From CAZLKN01 sp964560135 (GTDB lineage: Bacteria; Actinomycetota; JAICYB01), in the NCBI GenBank assembly GCA_964560135.1, contig CAZLKN010000019.1:1-54199 (forward strand): DNA of 54,199 nt, read 5' to 3'. Both the position numbers and the translations under genes were made by a program. Positions 42,358 through 50,209 of this stretch are shown in pieces. The notes beneath the pieces are model-generated. The model was given only the letters and a program-made list of their open reading frames with translations, was not told the DNA's origin and did no database searches. The number at the start of each line of letters is the position of its first letter. Position 1 is the stretch's first letter.

Positions 42358-43898
42358 GCGACCGGATCTGGTGGCGCGACGGCGTCCTGTACCAGATCTA
42401 CCCGCGCTCGTTCCAGGACTCCACCGGCGACGGTACCGGCGACCTCGAGGGCATCCGGTCGCGCCTGGGGCACGTCGCGAGCCTCGGCGTGGACGGGATC
42501 TGGCTGTCGCCCATCTATCCGTCCCCCATGACCGACTTCGGCTACGACGTGGCGGACTTCTGCGACGTCGATCCGGTCTTCGGCACGCTGGCCGACCTCG
42601 ACCGGATGCTCGTCGAGGCCCACAGTCACGGGCTGCGGGTGATCCTCGACCTCGTCCCCAACCACACCTCGGATGCGCACCGCTGGTTCGTCGAGTCGCG
42701 CTCGTCGCGATCGTCGCCCAAGCGCGACTGGTACATCTGGCGGGACCCCAAGCCCGACGGCTCGCCGCCGAACAACTGGCTGTCGGCGTTCTCCGGGCCG
42801 GCCTGGACCCTGGACGAGGCCACGGGCCAGTACTACCTGCACTCCTTCCTGCCCACCCAGCCCGACCTCAACTGGCGCAACCCCGAGGTCGCCGACGCGA
42901 TGGAGGGCGTGATGCGCTTCTGGCTCGACCGCGGCGTGGACGGCTTCCGCATCGACGTCGTCTACCGCCTCGTGAAGGACGAGCAGCTTCGCGACAACCC
43001 GTGGATCGAGGGCGCCGATCCGGCGGTGCTCGGACAGCACGCGCAGCAGCGCGCCTGGAACATGAACCGTCCCGAGACCCACGAGGTGTGCCGGCGCTTC
43101 CGCCGGATCCTCGACGACTACCCCGGCTCGATGGCCGTCGGCGAAGTCACGGTGCTCGACCCCGAGGTCGTCGCCTCCTACTACGGGTCGGGCGCCGACG
43201 AGCTGCACCTGGCCTTCTTCTTCCATCTCGCCTACCGTCCCTGGGACCGCGACGACGTGGCCTCGGCCGTCGACGCGCTGGAGGCGGCGATGCCCGCCGG
43301 CGGCTGGCCGTGCTGGGTGCTGTCCAACCACGACGTCCACCGCCACGCGAAGCGGTTCGGACCCGAGCGGGCCCGGGCGGCGGCGGTGCTGCTGCTGACC
43401 CTGCGGGGGACGCCCTTCCTGTACCAGGGCGAGGAGATCGGGATGACCGGCTGCGAGATTCCGCCGGAGCGGATCGTGGACGTCGCCGGACGCGATCCCG
43501 CCCGCACCCCGATGCAGTGGGACGACACCGCGAACGCCGGCTTCGCCATCCCGGGGGCCGACCCGTGGCTGCCGGTCTGCCCCGACTTCGTGGACGAAAA
43601 CGTCGCCGCCCAGGAGGCCGATCCGTCCTCGATCCTGCACCTGTACCGGCGGTTGATCGCGCTGCGCCGTCGGGTGCCGGCCCTGCACCGGGGGACCTAC
43701 GAGCGGCTACCCTCCGATCCGGGCGTGCTGTTCTACGAGCGCCGCTCGGGCGACTCGGTGGCGCAGGTGGCGGTGAACTTCACCGCCGCGCCGCGCCGGA
43801 TGGAGTCCGCCGGCTGGCGGATGGCTCTCGCGACCCACGAGCTCACCGATGCGACAACCCTCCCCCCGAACGCCGCCACGATCCTGCTCCCGGGGTAA
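42354..43898 (+). CDS. GH13 alpha-glucosidase, second copy
   Basis: 514 residues, paralogous to the preceding protein. IWWRDGVLYQIYPRSFQDSTGDGTGDL, region I DLVPNH, nucleophile D201 in GFRIDVVYRLVKD, acid/base E264 in AVGEV and stabiliser D327 in SNHDVHRH, with the canonical Asn. RTPMQWDDTANAGF is typical of oligo-1,6-glucosidases and trehalose-cleaving relatives. The GTG start overlaps the preceding stop (GTGA). It ends the operon; a small 6-bp hairpin lies at 43941-43959 but without a U-run. Confidence 0.9.
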   Translation: MSDRIWWRDGVLYQIYPRSFQDSTGDGTGDLEGIRSRLGHVASLGVDGIWLSPIYPSPMTDFGYDVADFCDVDPVFGTLADLDRMLVEAHSHGLRVILDLVPNHTSDAHRWFVESRSSRSSPKRDWYIWRDPKPDGSPPNNWLSAFSGPAWTLDEATGQYYLHSFLPTQPDLNWRNPEVADAMEGVMRFWLDRGVDGFRIDVVYRLVKDEQLRDNPWIEGADPAVLGQHAQQRAWNMNRPETHEVCRRFRRILDDYPGSMAVGEVTVLDPEVVASYYGSGADELHLAFFFHLAYRPWDRDDVASAVDALEAAMPAGGWPCWVLSNHDVHRHAKRFGPERARAAAVLLLTLRGTPFLYQGEEIGMTGCEIPPERIVDVAGRDPARTPMQWDDTANAGFAIPGADPWLPVCPDFVDENVAAQEADPSSILHLYRRLIALRRRVPALHRGTYERLPSDPGVLFYERRSGDSVAQVAVNFTAAPRRMESAGWRMALATHELTDATTLPPNAATILLPG

Positions 43899-43988
43899 CA
43901 GCACTGCGTTCCTCAGTTTCAGCGAAGCAGGAGACCACCCGCAGGTCCTCGAAACCTGCATCAGGACCCCAATAACGGGAGGGGCAAG

Positions 43989-44744
43989 GTGCGCGCCGCA
44001 GTAAGCATCGTTTCGCTGGTCCTGGTGACCGTCATCTCGCCTCAGCCGATCCGCGCGAGCGACCCTGCGCTGTCGAACTTCGAATACGTGGTCTGGGAAC
44101 TTGATGCGCACGACACTTGGTCGATGTACTGCGACGTTGTCATGGACGAGGACATGGTCGCCTTCGCGGCGTTGTCGGTAGAGGTCGATGCCGGCAACGC
44201 CTCCTACATGTGGAGCGGAGGGCGAGCGGGCAGCGGTGCCTCACTCCGCCTGAAGCTGTACAACGAGCGGGTATCCGCGTCCACGGGACTTGCGCCGCAG
44301 GATTTCACCTACAGGAACACGTTCGCCGAGGAGGCCGCCTACGACAGGCCCGCGGTCCTCCGTGCCGCCTGGACGAACTGGGGCGGAGTCCAAGCTTGCG
44401 TGGTCGAGGTGAACGGTGACCCGCTGCCAGCCCTCCAAGGCTCTCCCGACGATTCGCACTACTTCGACATGAGCGACTTCAATGGTGGAATCGGAGTCGC
44501 CCATGACTACGTGGGGGCCGGTGTGAATCAGGAACTCAATCGCTCTGCATCCGGTTACCTGTTCGGCTTCGCCCATACAACGAACGGTGCGTTCCGGGTA
44601 CAGGGGCCCGAAGGTCAGGACTATCGTGGTGACAGAATCGGCATCGCGGAGTTCACCGACGGTGAATGGACGTTCCAACTACCCGCGGGCGTCGGGGTTG
44701 GATGGGGTGCGCCTTGGCTCTTCCTGATGGAGCTGCCGAACTAA
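43989..44744 (+). CDS. Secreted protein of unknown function
   Basis: 251 residues with a signal peptide (AAVSIVSLVLVTVISPQPIRA) and a mature part with strands and aromatic residues but no motif I know. Two cysteines (MYCDVV; VQACVVEV) may pair. The start is GTG 43989 with GGGAGGGGCAAG just before it. Codon choice is less GC-extreme than the neighbours, which hints at recent arrival. Confidence 0.65.
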   Translation: MRAAVSIVSLVLVTVISPQPIRASDPALSNFEYVVWELDAHDTWSMYCDVVMDEDMVAFAALSVEVDAGNASYMWSGGRAGSGASLRLKLYNERVSASTGLAPQDFTYRNTFAEEAAYDRPAVLRAAWTNWGGVQACVVEVNGDPLPALQGSPDDSHYFDMSDFNGGIGVAHDYVGAGVNQELNRSASGYLFGFAHTTNGAFRVQGPEGQDYRGDRIGIAEFTDGEWTFQLPAGVGVGWGAPWLFLMELPN

Positions 44745-44766
44745 GTTCCGCGCTTGTCGCACATCT

Positions 44767-44780
44767 GCTACGTTCGTAGC
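44767..44780 (+). promoter_or_regulatory. Palindrome at the toxin-antitoxin promoter
   Basis: GCTACG-TT-CGTAGC is a perfect 14-bp palindrome ending at the ATG of the antitoxin gene. It contains TACGTT (44769-44774) as a likely -10 with 6 bases to the start, so transcription is probably leaderless. It is well placed for autoregulation by the antitoxin-toxin complex. Confidence 0.55.
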
Positions 44781-45035
44781 ATGAGCGAGGTGGCGTCCCG
44801 CGAGCTGCGCAACAACACCCGAGCCCTCCTCGAGCGCGTCGCGTCGGGTGAGGTGGTCACGATCACCGTGGACGGCCGCCCCGTCGCCGTCCTCCATCCC
44901 GTCGGCCGCCGTCCGCGGTGGCTTGCGCGTGACGAGTTCGTGCGCCGGGTCGCCCCCCACCAAGCCGACGCGGACCTCGCCCGTGAGCTCGCCGAGCTCG
45001 CACCCGACACGACCGACGACCTTCCACAGCCGTGA
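44781..45035 (+). CDS. Phd/YefM-type antitoxin
   Basis: 84 residues. MSEVASRELRNNTRALLERVASGEVVTITVDGRPVAVLHPV is the N-terminal DNA-binding fold of Phd/YefM antitoxins; the acidic tail (LARELAELAPDTTDD) should wrap the toxin. Its stop overlaps the toxin GTG (GTGA). It neutralises the PIN toxin and probably represses its own promoter at the palindrome just upstream. Confidence 0.9.
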   Translation: MSEVASRELRNNTRALLERVASGEVVTITVDGRPVAVLHPVGRRPRWLARDEFVRRVAPHQADADLARELAELAPDTTDDLPQP

Positions 45036-45418
45036 CCCGCGGGCTCGCGGACACGACGGTCTTCATCGCCCGGGAGGACGGCCGTCGGATCGACAGCTCC
45101 GACCTGCCGGATGAGATCGGCGTGTCGATCATCACCGTGGGCGAGCTGCGCGCCGGCGTCCTGGCCGCAGCCGACCTCGAGACCCGGGATCGTCGCCTGG
45201 CCACCCTCACCCAGGCCCTCGCTCTCGAACCCTTGCCGGTGGACGCTCCGGTCGCGGAAGCCTGGGCCAAGCTGCGTTTGCTGCTGCGCGAGAGCGGCCA
45301 GCGGATGGGCGTCAACGACTCGTGGATCGCAGCCACCGCGATGGCCCTCGAGATCCCCGTGGTCACCCAGGATCGGGGGTACCCAGCCGTCCCCGGGCTC
45401 GAGGTCGTCCTGGCCTGA
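45032..45418 (+). CDS. VapC-like PIN-domain toxin
   Basis: 128 residues of the PIN RNase fold. The acidic site is visible: D7 in GLADTTVF, E38 in ITVGELRAG, the Asp in MGVNDSWIAATA and the Asp in VVTQDRGY. Such toxins cut RNA with Mg2+ and are held by the partner antitoxin encoded one base-overlap upstream. Confidence 0.9.
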   Translation: MTRGLADTTVFIAREDGRRIDSSDLPDEIGVSIITVGELRAGVLAAADLETRDRRLATLTQALALEPLPVDAPVAEAWAKLRLLLRESGQRMGVNDSWIAATAMALEIPVVTQDRGYPAVPGLEVVLA

Positions 45419-45442
45419 GCCAGCCCCACGGTGTCCCTCGTC

Positions 45443-45796
45443 TCACATCCAGGTGGTGCCGACGGACCGGTGTCCGTCCAGGGGGCGCAGGTATTCGTAG
45501 GCGTGGGCGGTGACGGCACCCTCGGGTGTGGTCACCTCCACCGTGACCCGGCGGTACATCTCTCCCTCGTCCTCGAGATCGTCGAGGACGGCCAGAGCCT
45601 CCTCGAGGCCTGCCGGGTCGATGGTGAGCACCACGCCGGAGATCGTGCCGGGCTCGTCGAAGCGCGCGGCGGGCACGCCGGCGTCGTAGAGGCGTCCGGG
45701 CACGGTGCCCGGCACGGAGCCGTCCACGAACGGGGCCACGATGCTGTGCAGGCGCTGCCCGGGCTTGAGGAGCCCGTAGACGAAGACCCGGTTCAC
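45443..45796 (-). CDS. Gamma-glutamylcyclotransferase-like (AIG2/YtfP) protein
   Basis: 117 residues. NRVFVYGLLKPGQRLHSIV is the YGxL(R/K)xG signature of the family, and the Glu in LDDLEDEGEMYRRV fits the catalytic acid; AHAYEYL closes the barrel. Cyclotransferases release 5-oxoproline from gamma-glutamyl amines or peptides. The GTG start overlaps the thiE stop (GTGA), so it is made with the thiamine genes; whether it acts in that pathway is unknown. Confidence 0.8.
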   Translation of the reverse strand: MNRVFVYGLLKPGQRLHSIVAPFVDGSVPGTVPGRLYDAGVPAARFDEPGTISGVVLTIDPAGLEEALAVLDDLEDEGEMYRRVTVEVTTPEGAVTAHAYEYLRPLDGHRSVGTTWM

Positions 45797-46428
45797 CCCA
45801 GGAGCCCCCGCAGCTCCTCGGTGGCCGCCACGGGATCGGGGGCCTGCACGATCGCACGCACGACCACCACCCGCGTCGCCCCGGCCTCGAGCACCCTCGG
45901 CAGGTTGCCGGCGTCGATGCCGCCGATCGCGAACCACGGGAAGGGCACCTCGCGGGCCGCGTAGTCGAGCAGGTCGTAGCCGACCCCCGGCCGGCCCGGC
46001 TTGGTCGGCGTCTCGTGGACGGGGCCCACGGCGATGTAGTCCACCCAGCCGGTCTCGTGCTCCTCGAGGGCCCGGCGGATGTCGTGCTCAGAGTGGGTGG
46101 ATCGGCCGATGATCGCGTCCGGGCCGAGGAGCTCCCGGGCCGCCGCGGGCGGGAGGTCGTCCTGTCCGAGGTGGACGCCGTCGGCCCACAGGGCGTGGGC
46201 GACGTCCGCGCGGTCGTTGATGATGAACGGGATGCCGGCCTCCGCGCAGGCCTGCTCCATCGCCTCGGCGTCCTCCATGATCGGCAGCGGCTCGGCGTCC
46301 TTCTCCCGGAGCTGGACGAGATCCACCCCGGCCCCCACGACCGCGGCGAGGACGTCGGCCGGCAGCGCCGGCGCGACGAGGTACAGCCGGGAGCGCTCCA
46401 CGGCCGGGCGCCGGTCCGCGGACCTCAC
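45793..46428 (-). CDS. thiE: Thiamine-phosphate synthase
   Basis: 211 residues, the usual length. VDLVQLREKDA, INDRADVAHALWADGVHLGQDDLP, IIGRSTHSEHDIRRA, DYIAVGPVHETPTKPG and FAIGGID are the conserved ThiE blocks, including the pyrophosphate-binding loop. It joins HMP-PP and the thiazole phosphate to make thiamine phosphate in the cytosol. The GTG start overlaps the thiS stop (GTGA). No TPP riboswitch is visible before the pair. Confidence 0.95.
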   Translation of the reverse strand: MRSADRRPAVERSRLYLVAPALPADVLAAVVGAGVDLVQLREKDAEPLPIMEDAEAMEQACAEAGIPFIINDRADVAHALWADGVHLGQDDLPPAAARELLGPDAIIGRSTHSEHDIRRALEEHETGWVDYIAVGPVHETPTKPGRPGVGYDLLDYAAREVPFPWFAIGGIDAGNLPRVLEAGATRVVVVRAIVQAPDPVAATEELRGLLG

Positions 46429-46631
46429 CGGGAGCCCCCCTGAACCGGACGGACGACCTCCACCACGTCGCCCTCCTCGAGCCTGATGTCGTCGTAGTCC
46501 TCGCGCAGCACCGGCTCGCCGTTGAGCTCGACGGCGACCGTGCGCACCGTGAGGCCGAGGTCGCGGACGAGGGCGCTCACCGTCGTCCCGTCGTCCACCT
46601 CGCTGGGCTTGCCGTTCACCGTCAGCTTCAC
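46425..46631 (-). CDS. thiS: ThiS sulfur-carrier protein with two residues after Gly-Gly
   Basis: 68 residues of beta-grasp fold (MKLTVNGKPSEVDDGTTVSALVRDLGL; VELNGEPVLREDYDDIRLEEGDVVEVV). The functional Gly-Gly is at 65-66 but is followed by Ser-Arg, whereas ThiS must normally end in Gly-Gly to be adenylated and thiocarboxylated. GTG 46631 is the start. It precedes thiE; thiG, thiF and thiO are not in view. Confidence 0.85.
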   Translation of the reverse strand: MKLTVNGKPSEVDDGTTVSALVRDLGLTVRTVAVELNGEPVLREDYDDIRLEEGDVVEVVRPVQGGSR

Positions 46632-46662
46632 GTCAGCGACCGTAGCACCCTATGGTTGAGCG

Positions 46663-46941
46663 ATGCCCTGCCTCGGGATCGTGCTCGCGCTCCTCACGCC
46701 ACGGCTGGTGATCGTCGTCCTCGCGCTGTTCACCGACTACATCGGCCGCGCCTTCGACACGCTCCTGTGGCCCCTGCTCGGCTTCTTCCTCATGCCCACC
46801 ACCACCCTCGCCTACGCGTGGTCGCAGAACACCTACGGCGCCATCGAGGAGCTCGGCCTCGTGGCCGTGATCATCGGGGTCGTGCTCGACCTCGGCCTCC
46901 ACGGGGGTGGGGGCCGCGGCATCGGGCGCCGGCGTCGGTAG
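46663..46941 (+). CDS. Small two-helix membrane protein
   Basis: 92 residues with hydrophobic stretches LGIVLALLTPRLVIVVLALF, TLLWPLLGFFLMPTTTLAYAW and LGLVAVIIGVVLDLGL, and a Gly/Arg-rich cytosolic tail. The pattern is common in actinobacteria, with no known function. TATGGT (46651-46656) is 6 bases before the ATG, suggesting a leaderless mRNA divergent from thiS. Confidence 0.7.
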   Translation: MPCLGIVLALLTPRLVIVVLALFTDYIGRAFDTLLWPLLGFFLMPTTTLAYAWSQNTYGAIEELGLVAVIIGVVLDLGLHGGGGRGIGRRRR

Positions 46942-47003
46942 CGGACGCTAGGATCCGGGTCCTTCCCCTCCCGTCCCTTCCCCATGGACGCGAGGAGGGT
47001 GTC

Positions 47004-47174
47004 ATGCGACGCTCAGCCACCTGCCGCACCTGCGGCGCCACGATCCGCCCCCGGGCCAAGGACATGAGCGTGGGGGCCGCCGTGCGCAAGCACTACTGGA
47101 AGCACCACCCGGAGGTGATGCTCGAGGGACGCGCGGTCCGCGCCTGGGGCCGGGAGAGAAGCCGCCGCCGCTGA
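47004..47174 (+). CDS. Small Cys-motif basic protein
   Basis: 56 residues. CRTCG (CxxC) at the N-terminus and KHYWKHHPEVM supply possible zinc ligands; the tail is Arg-rich. The ATG at 47004 has GAGGAGGGTGTC in front. A longer reading of this frame has no start signal and overlaps the previous gene. The function is unknown; it could bind RNA or DNA. Confidence 0.6.
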   Translation: MRRSATCRTCGATIRPRAKDMSVGAAVRKHYWKHHPEVMLEGRAVRAWGRERSRRR

Positions 47175-47222
47175 AGGGTCCTGGTAGCCTCGGTTCCGGT
47201 GTCGTCGACGCGGGGGTGAGCC

Positions 47223-47633
47223 ATGTCCGGGCAGGACGATTCGGTTCCACGTGAGTCGGTGGTGCCGGTCCTGCGGGTCCGCGACGCCGATGCCGCCGTG
47301 GCCTGGTACCGGCGGCTCGGCTTCCAGCGGCAGTGGGTCCACCGCTTCCGCCCGGACTTCCCGGCCTACGTGTCGGTCGCCCGGCCGGGCTCGGGGGCCG
47401 AGTTGCACCTGTCCGAGCACGCCGGTGACGCGCGCCCGGACACGCTGGTGTTCATGAACGTCACCGACCTCGACCCGATCCTTGCGGAGTTCGGACTGGG
47501 GGCCGAGATCGGGCCCTGGGGCGGGCGCTCGCTCGAGCTCCGCGACCCCGACGGCAACCGGATCCGCCTCGGGGAGCCGGCCCCCGAAGGCACGGACCGC
47601 CCGGAGGGCTACGACACCACGCCGGGGGCCTAG
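47223..47633 (+). CDS. VOC (glyoxalase/bleomycin-resistance) family protein
   Basis: 136 residues. VVPVLRVRDADAAVAWYRRLGF, FPAYVSVARPGSGAELHLSEH and SLELRDPDGNRIRLGEP are the paired beta-alpha-beta-beta units of the VOC fold, with the metal-site Glu in AELHL and LELRD. Members bind or isomerise small molecules. Substrate unknown. Confidence 0.85.
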   Translation: MSGQDDSVPRESVVPVLRVRDADAAVAWYRRLGFQRQWVHRFRPDFPAYVSVARPGSGAELHLSEHAGDARPDTLVFMNVTDLDPILAEFGLGAEIGPWGGRSLELRDPDGNRIRLGEPAPEGTDRPEGYDTTPGA

Positions 47634-47646
47634 ATCCTGGAGGGGC

Positions 47647-48545
47647 CTACTCCTGGCGGTTGAACGCCCAGGTCGCGGCCACCATCGCCACCACACCGAT
47701 CACGGCGATGACGACGACGTTCTCGAGGATGCCCATCGTGTGCCCGAAGACCGTCACCCCGATGCCGGCACCCTCGGTCATCGGCGTCCCCGGTGCGACC
47801 ACGTCGCTGCCCAGCAGGAGCTGGCGGACGGCGTCCACCCCGTAGGTGACCGGATTGATCTTCGCGATGACCGCCAGCCACGGCGGGACGCTGTCGACCG
47901 GGAAGAAGATCCCGGACAGGAACATCATCGGGAACATGATGAGCTGCATCAGCATCTGGTAGCCCTGCTGCGAGCGGGTCCGGCAGGCCAGGAAGATCCC
48001 GAGACCCGATACCGGGATGCTCAGCAGAACAAGCAGCGGCACGAGCGTCAGGACGGCGACGGGACGCAGCGACACGCCGACGATCGGCGCGATCAGCAGC
48101 AGGACGACCGCCTGGAGGACCGCGGCGACCGTCCCCCCGGCGACCTTCCCGAGGACCACGCCCGTGCGGTCCAGCGGCGCCACGAGGATCTCGCGCAGGA
48201 ACCCGTACTCCCGATCCCAGACGAGCGACGCCCCCGACATCAGCGAGCTCATCACGACGTTCATCGCGATGATCCCCGGGTACATGAACGCCACGAAATC
48301 GACCCCCGGCGCCAGGGTTCCGACCAGCCGGTTGAACCCGGCACCGAAGATCACCAGGAACAGCACGGGCATGATCAGGCTCGAGAGGATGCGGGCCCGC
48401 TCGCCGACGAAGCGGATGACTCCCGGTAGGCGACGACCCAGAAGCCGCGGACGAACTCCGCCGTCCGCCCCGCCGACGCGGCATCGGCGACGGGTGCTCG
48501 TCCCCCGGACTCGATGGTCCCGGATCGCCGGCCTTCGACCGTCAT
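47647..48545 (-). pseudogene. ABC-2 type permease (DrrB-like) with a one-base frameshift near 48420
   Basis: ATG 48545 overlaps the ATPase stop (ATGA) and encodes AEFVRGFWVVAYRE, the expected permease N-terminus, but that frame stops after about 54 residues. The body of the permease (IRFVGERARILSSLIMPVLF to the C-terminus, six helices) continues in another frame. Adding one T after GAG would restore YREFIRFVGERARI; a -1 shift would give YREVIRFVG. So one base is missing around 48416-48421, either a real mutation or a base-call error. The intact product would be the membrane half of a DrrAB-like exporter. Confidence 0.8.
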
Positions 48546-49552
48546 CGCGGACCACCACCACGGGACGAGAACCGCGATGCCATACGTCCATCCCGCATCA
48601 TCGCCCGCATCATCTGGGTCTTCGGGTCGGCCTCCTCGTCGCGGATACTGTGCCCCGTCAGTGAGAGGAAGACATCGTCGAGGGTGGGACGGCGCACCCG
48701 GATCGACTGGAGGCGGAAAGGGAAGCTCTGCAGGAAGCCGGGAAGAAACTCGTCGCCCCGCGGGACGGCGAACTCGACCATGCCGTCGTGCACCTCCGGG
48801 GCGAGCTCGTACCGGGTGCGCAGCTCCCGGACCACGTCGTCGTTGCGTTCGGACGACACGGAGATGACGTCGCCTCCCAGAGACGACTTCAGGTTCTCGG
48901 GGGTGTCGAGTGCGGCGATCCGGCCGTTGTCGATGACCGCGATCCGGTCGCAGTTCTCCGCCTCGTCCATGTAGTGGGTGGTGAGGAAGATCGTCAGCCG
49001 CTCCCGCGCCCGCAACTCACCGACATAGCGCCAGATGTGATGGCGGGTCTGAGGGTCGAGGCCGAGGGTGGGCTCGTCGAGGAAGAGCACCCGCGGATGG
49101 TGCATCAGGCCCCGGGCGATCTCGAGGCGACGCTTCATACCTCCGGAGAACGTCGACACCTTGCTGGCTCGCCGTTCGGACAGCCCGACGAGATCGAGCA
49201 CCTCCTCGGTCCGCCGCTCCCGGACGTCCGCCGACATGCCGTAGGCGACGGCGTGGAACCAGAGGTTGCGATCGGCGGTCAGGTATTCGTCCAGGGTGGT
49301 GTCCTGGAAGACGAGACCGATCGACCGGCGCACCTGGTTCCGCTGGGCGACGACATCGAAGCCCGCGACCTCGGCGGTGCCGTCCGTGGGCCGCAGGAGC
49401 GTGCACAGCATGTTGATCGTCGTGCTCTTGCCGGCTCCGTTCGGGCCCAGGAAGCCGAAGATCTCCCCTTCCCGCACGGCGAAGGAGACGTCCCGGACGG
49501 CTTCCAGGGGGCCGAAGCGCTTCACGAGATGGTCTGCGGTGATGACGTCCAC
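48542..49552 (-). CDS. DrrA-like ABC transporter ATPase
   Basis: 336 residues. Walker A GPNGAGKST, Q-loop LVFQDTTLD, signature TFSGGMKRRLEIARG, Walker B VLFLDEPTLGLDP, and H-loop TTHYMDE. The C-terminal about 100 residues have the DrrA-type extension (RRPTLDDVFLSLTGHSI). GTG 49552 is preferred to GTG 49585 because GAAGGA precedes it at proper spacing. It powers the exporter whose permease gene follows in ATGA overlap, which is frameshifted here. Confidence 0.9.
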   Translation of the reverse strand: MDVITADHLVKRFGPLEAVRDVSFAVREGEIFGFLGPNGAGKSTTINMLCTLLRPTDGTAEVAGFDVVAQRNQVRRSIGLVFQDTTLDEYLTADRNLWFHAVAYGMSADVRERRTEEVLDLVGLSERRASKVSTFSGGMKRRLEIARGLMHHPRVLFLDEPTLGLDPQTRHHIWRYVGELRARERLTIFLTTHYMDEAENCDRIAVIDNGRIAALDTPENLKSSLGGDVISVSSERNDDVVRELRTRYELAPEVHDGMVEFAVPRGDEFLPGFLQSFPFRLQSIRVRRPTLDDVFLSLTGHSIRDEEADPKTQMMRAMMRDGRMASRFSSRGGGPR

Positions 49553-49737
49553 GATGGTGTCCTTCGGGTTCGGATCCGTCCGCACTCATACCACGGTCGG
49601 CAGCGCGTCGCTCCAAACGGATCGATGCGAATCTCCGACCGGACGCACAGCGACCAGTGCGATACGGTCGCATCGGATCCGCTCCCGCAGCCAAGGGCAT
49701 CGGAGGGGAGCTGCGTGCATGTCACCGAGGATAGGCG

Positions 49738-50034
49738 ATGACGAAGAGATGCCGTGACTGCGACGCGCGCCTCGCCGTGTACGAGAAGCGTTGCTACGCC
49801 TGCGGAGGAAAGCCCACAAAGGTCCTCCACCGGGGGAGGAGAGGACGTGCGACGCGAGAAGACGACCGGGCCATCCTGACCCTGCTCTTGCTCGCCCTGA
49901 TCTTCGTTATCGCCCCACTCGGCGCGGTGCTCTACGTGACGAATCAGACGCAAGCTGTGATCGCACGGTTGGTCGTCTCCGTCATAGCCGCGCTGCTGCT
50001 CGTGGCGATACTGGCGTTGTCCCAGCACAAGTAG
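49738..50034 (+). CDS. Zinc-ribbon membrane protein
   Basis: 98 residues. RCRDCDARLAVYEKRCYACGGK is a two-CxxC zinc ribbon, followed by a basic segment and two transmembrane helices (ILTLLLLALIFVIAPLGAVLYV; LVVSVIAALLLVAILAL). Function unknown. The preceding 185 bases hold no other gene. Confidence 0.75.
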   Translation: MTKRCRDCDARLAVYEKRCYACGGKPTKVLHRGRRGRATREDDRAILTLLLLALIFVIAPLGAVLYVTNQTQAVIARLVVSVIAALLLVAILALSQHK

Positions 50035-50209
50035 ACGGCAGGATGAGCCAGTACGAACCCACACGGGGGGTCGCTGGTTCGCGGACGCGAAGCTGGGCAT
50101 CCTCGTGCATCGGGGCGTGTTGCTGGTCCCCGCTTAGGCACTGGGTCATCGCTAGGATGGGCAGCTTGCACGTACGCAGGGAAAGGACCTGATTCCCCAT
50201 GAGACAGAG

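Noticed and set aside
43941..43959. Hairpin GCAGGT / ACCTGC after the last GH13 gene as a terminator
   Set aside because: Six base pairs with a 7-base loop and no U-run is too weak to call.
46632..46662. TPP riboswitch before thiS-thiE
   Set aside because: The spacer is only about 30 bases and has no CUGAGA or related thi-box core.
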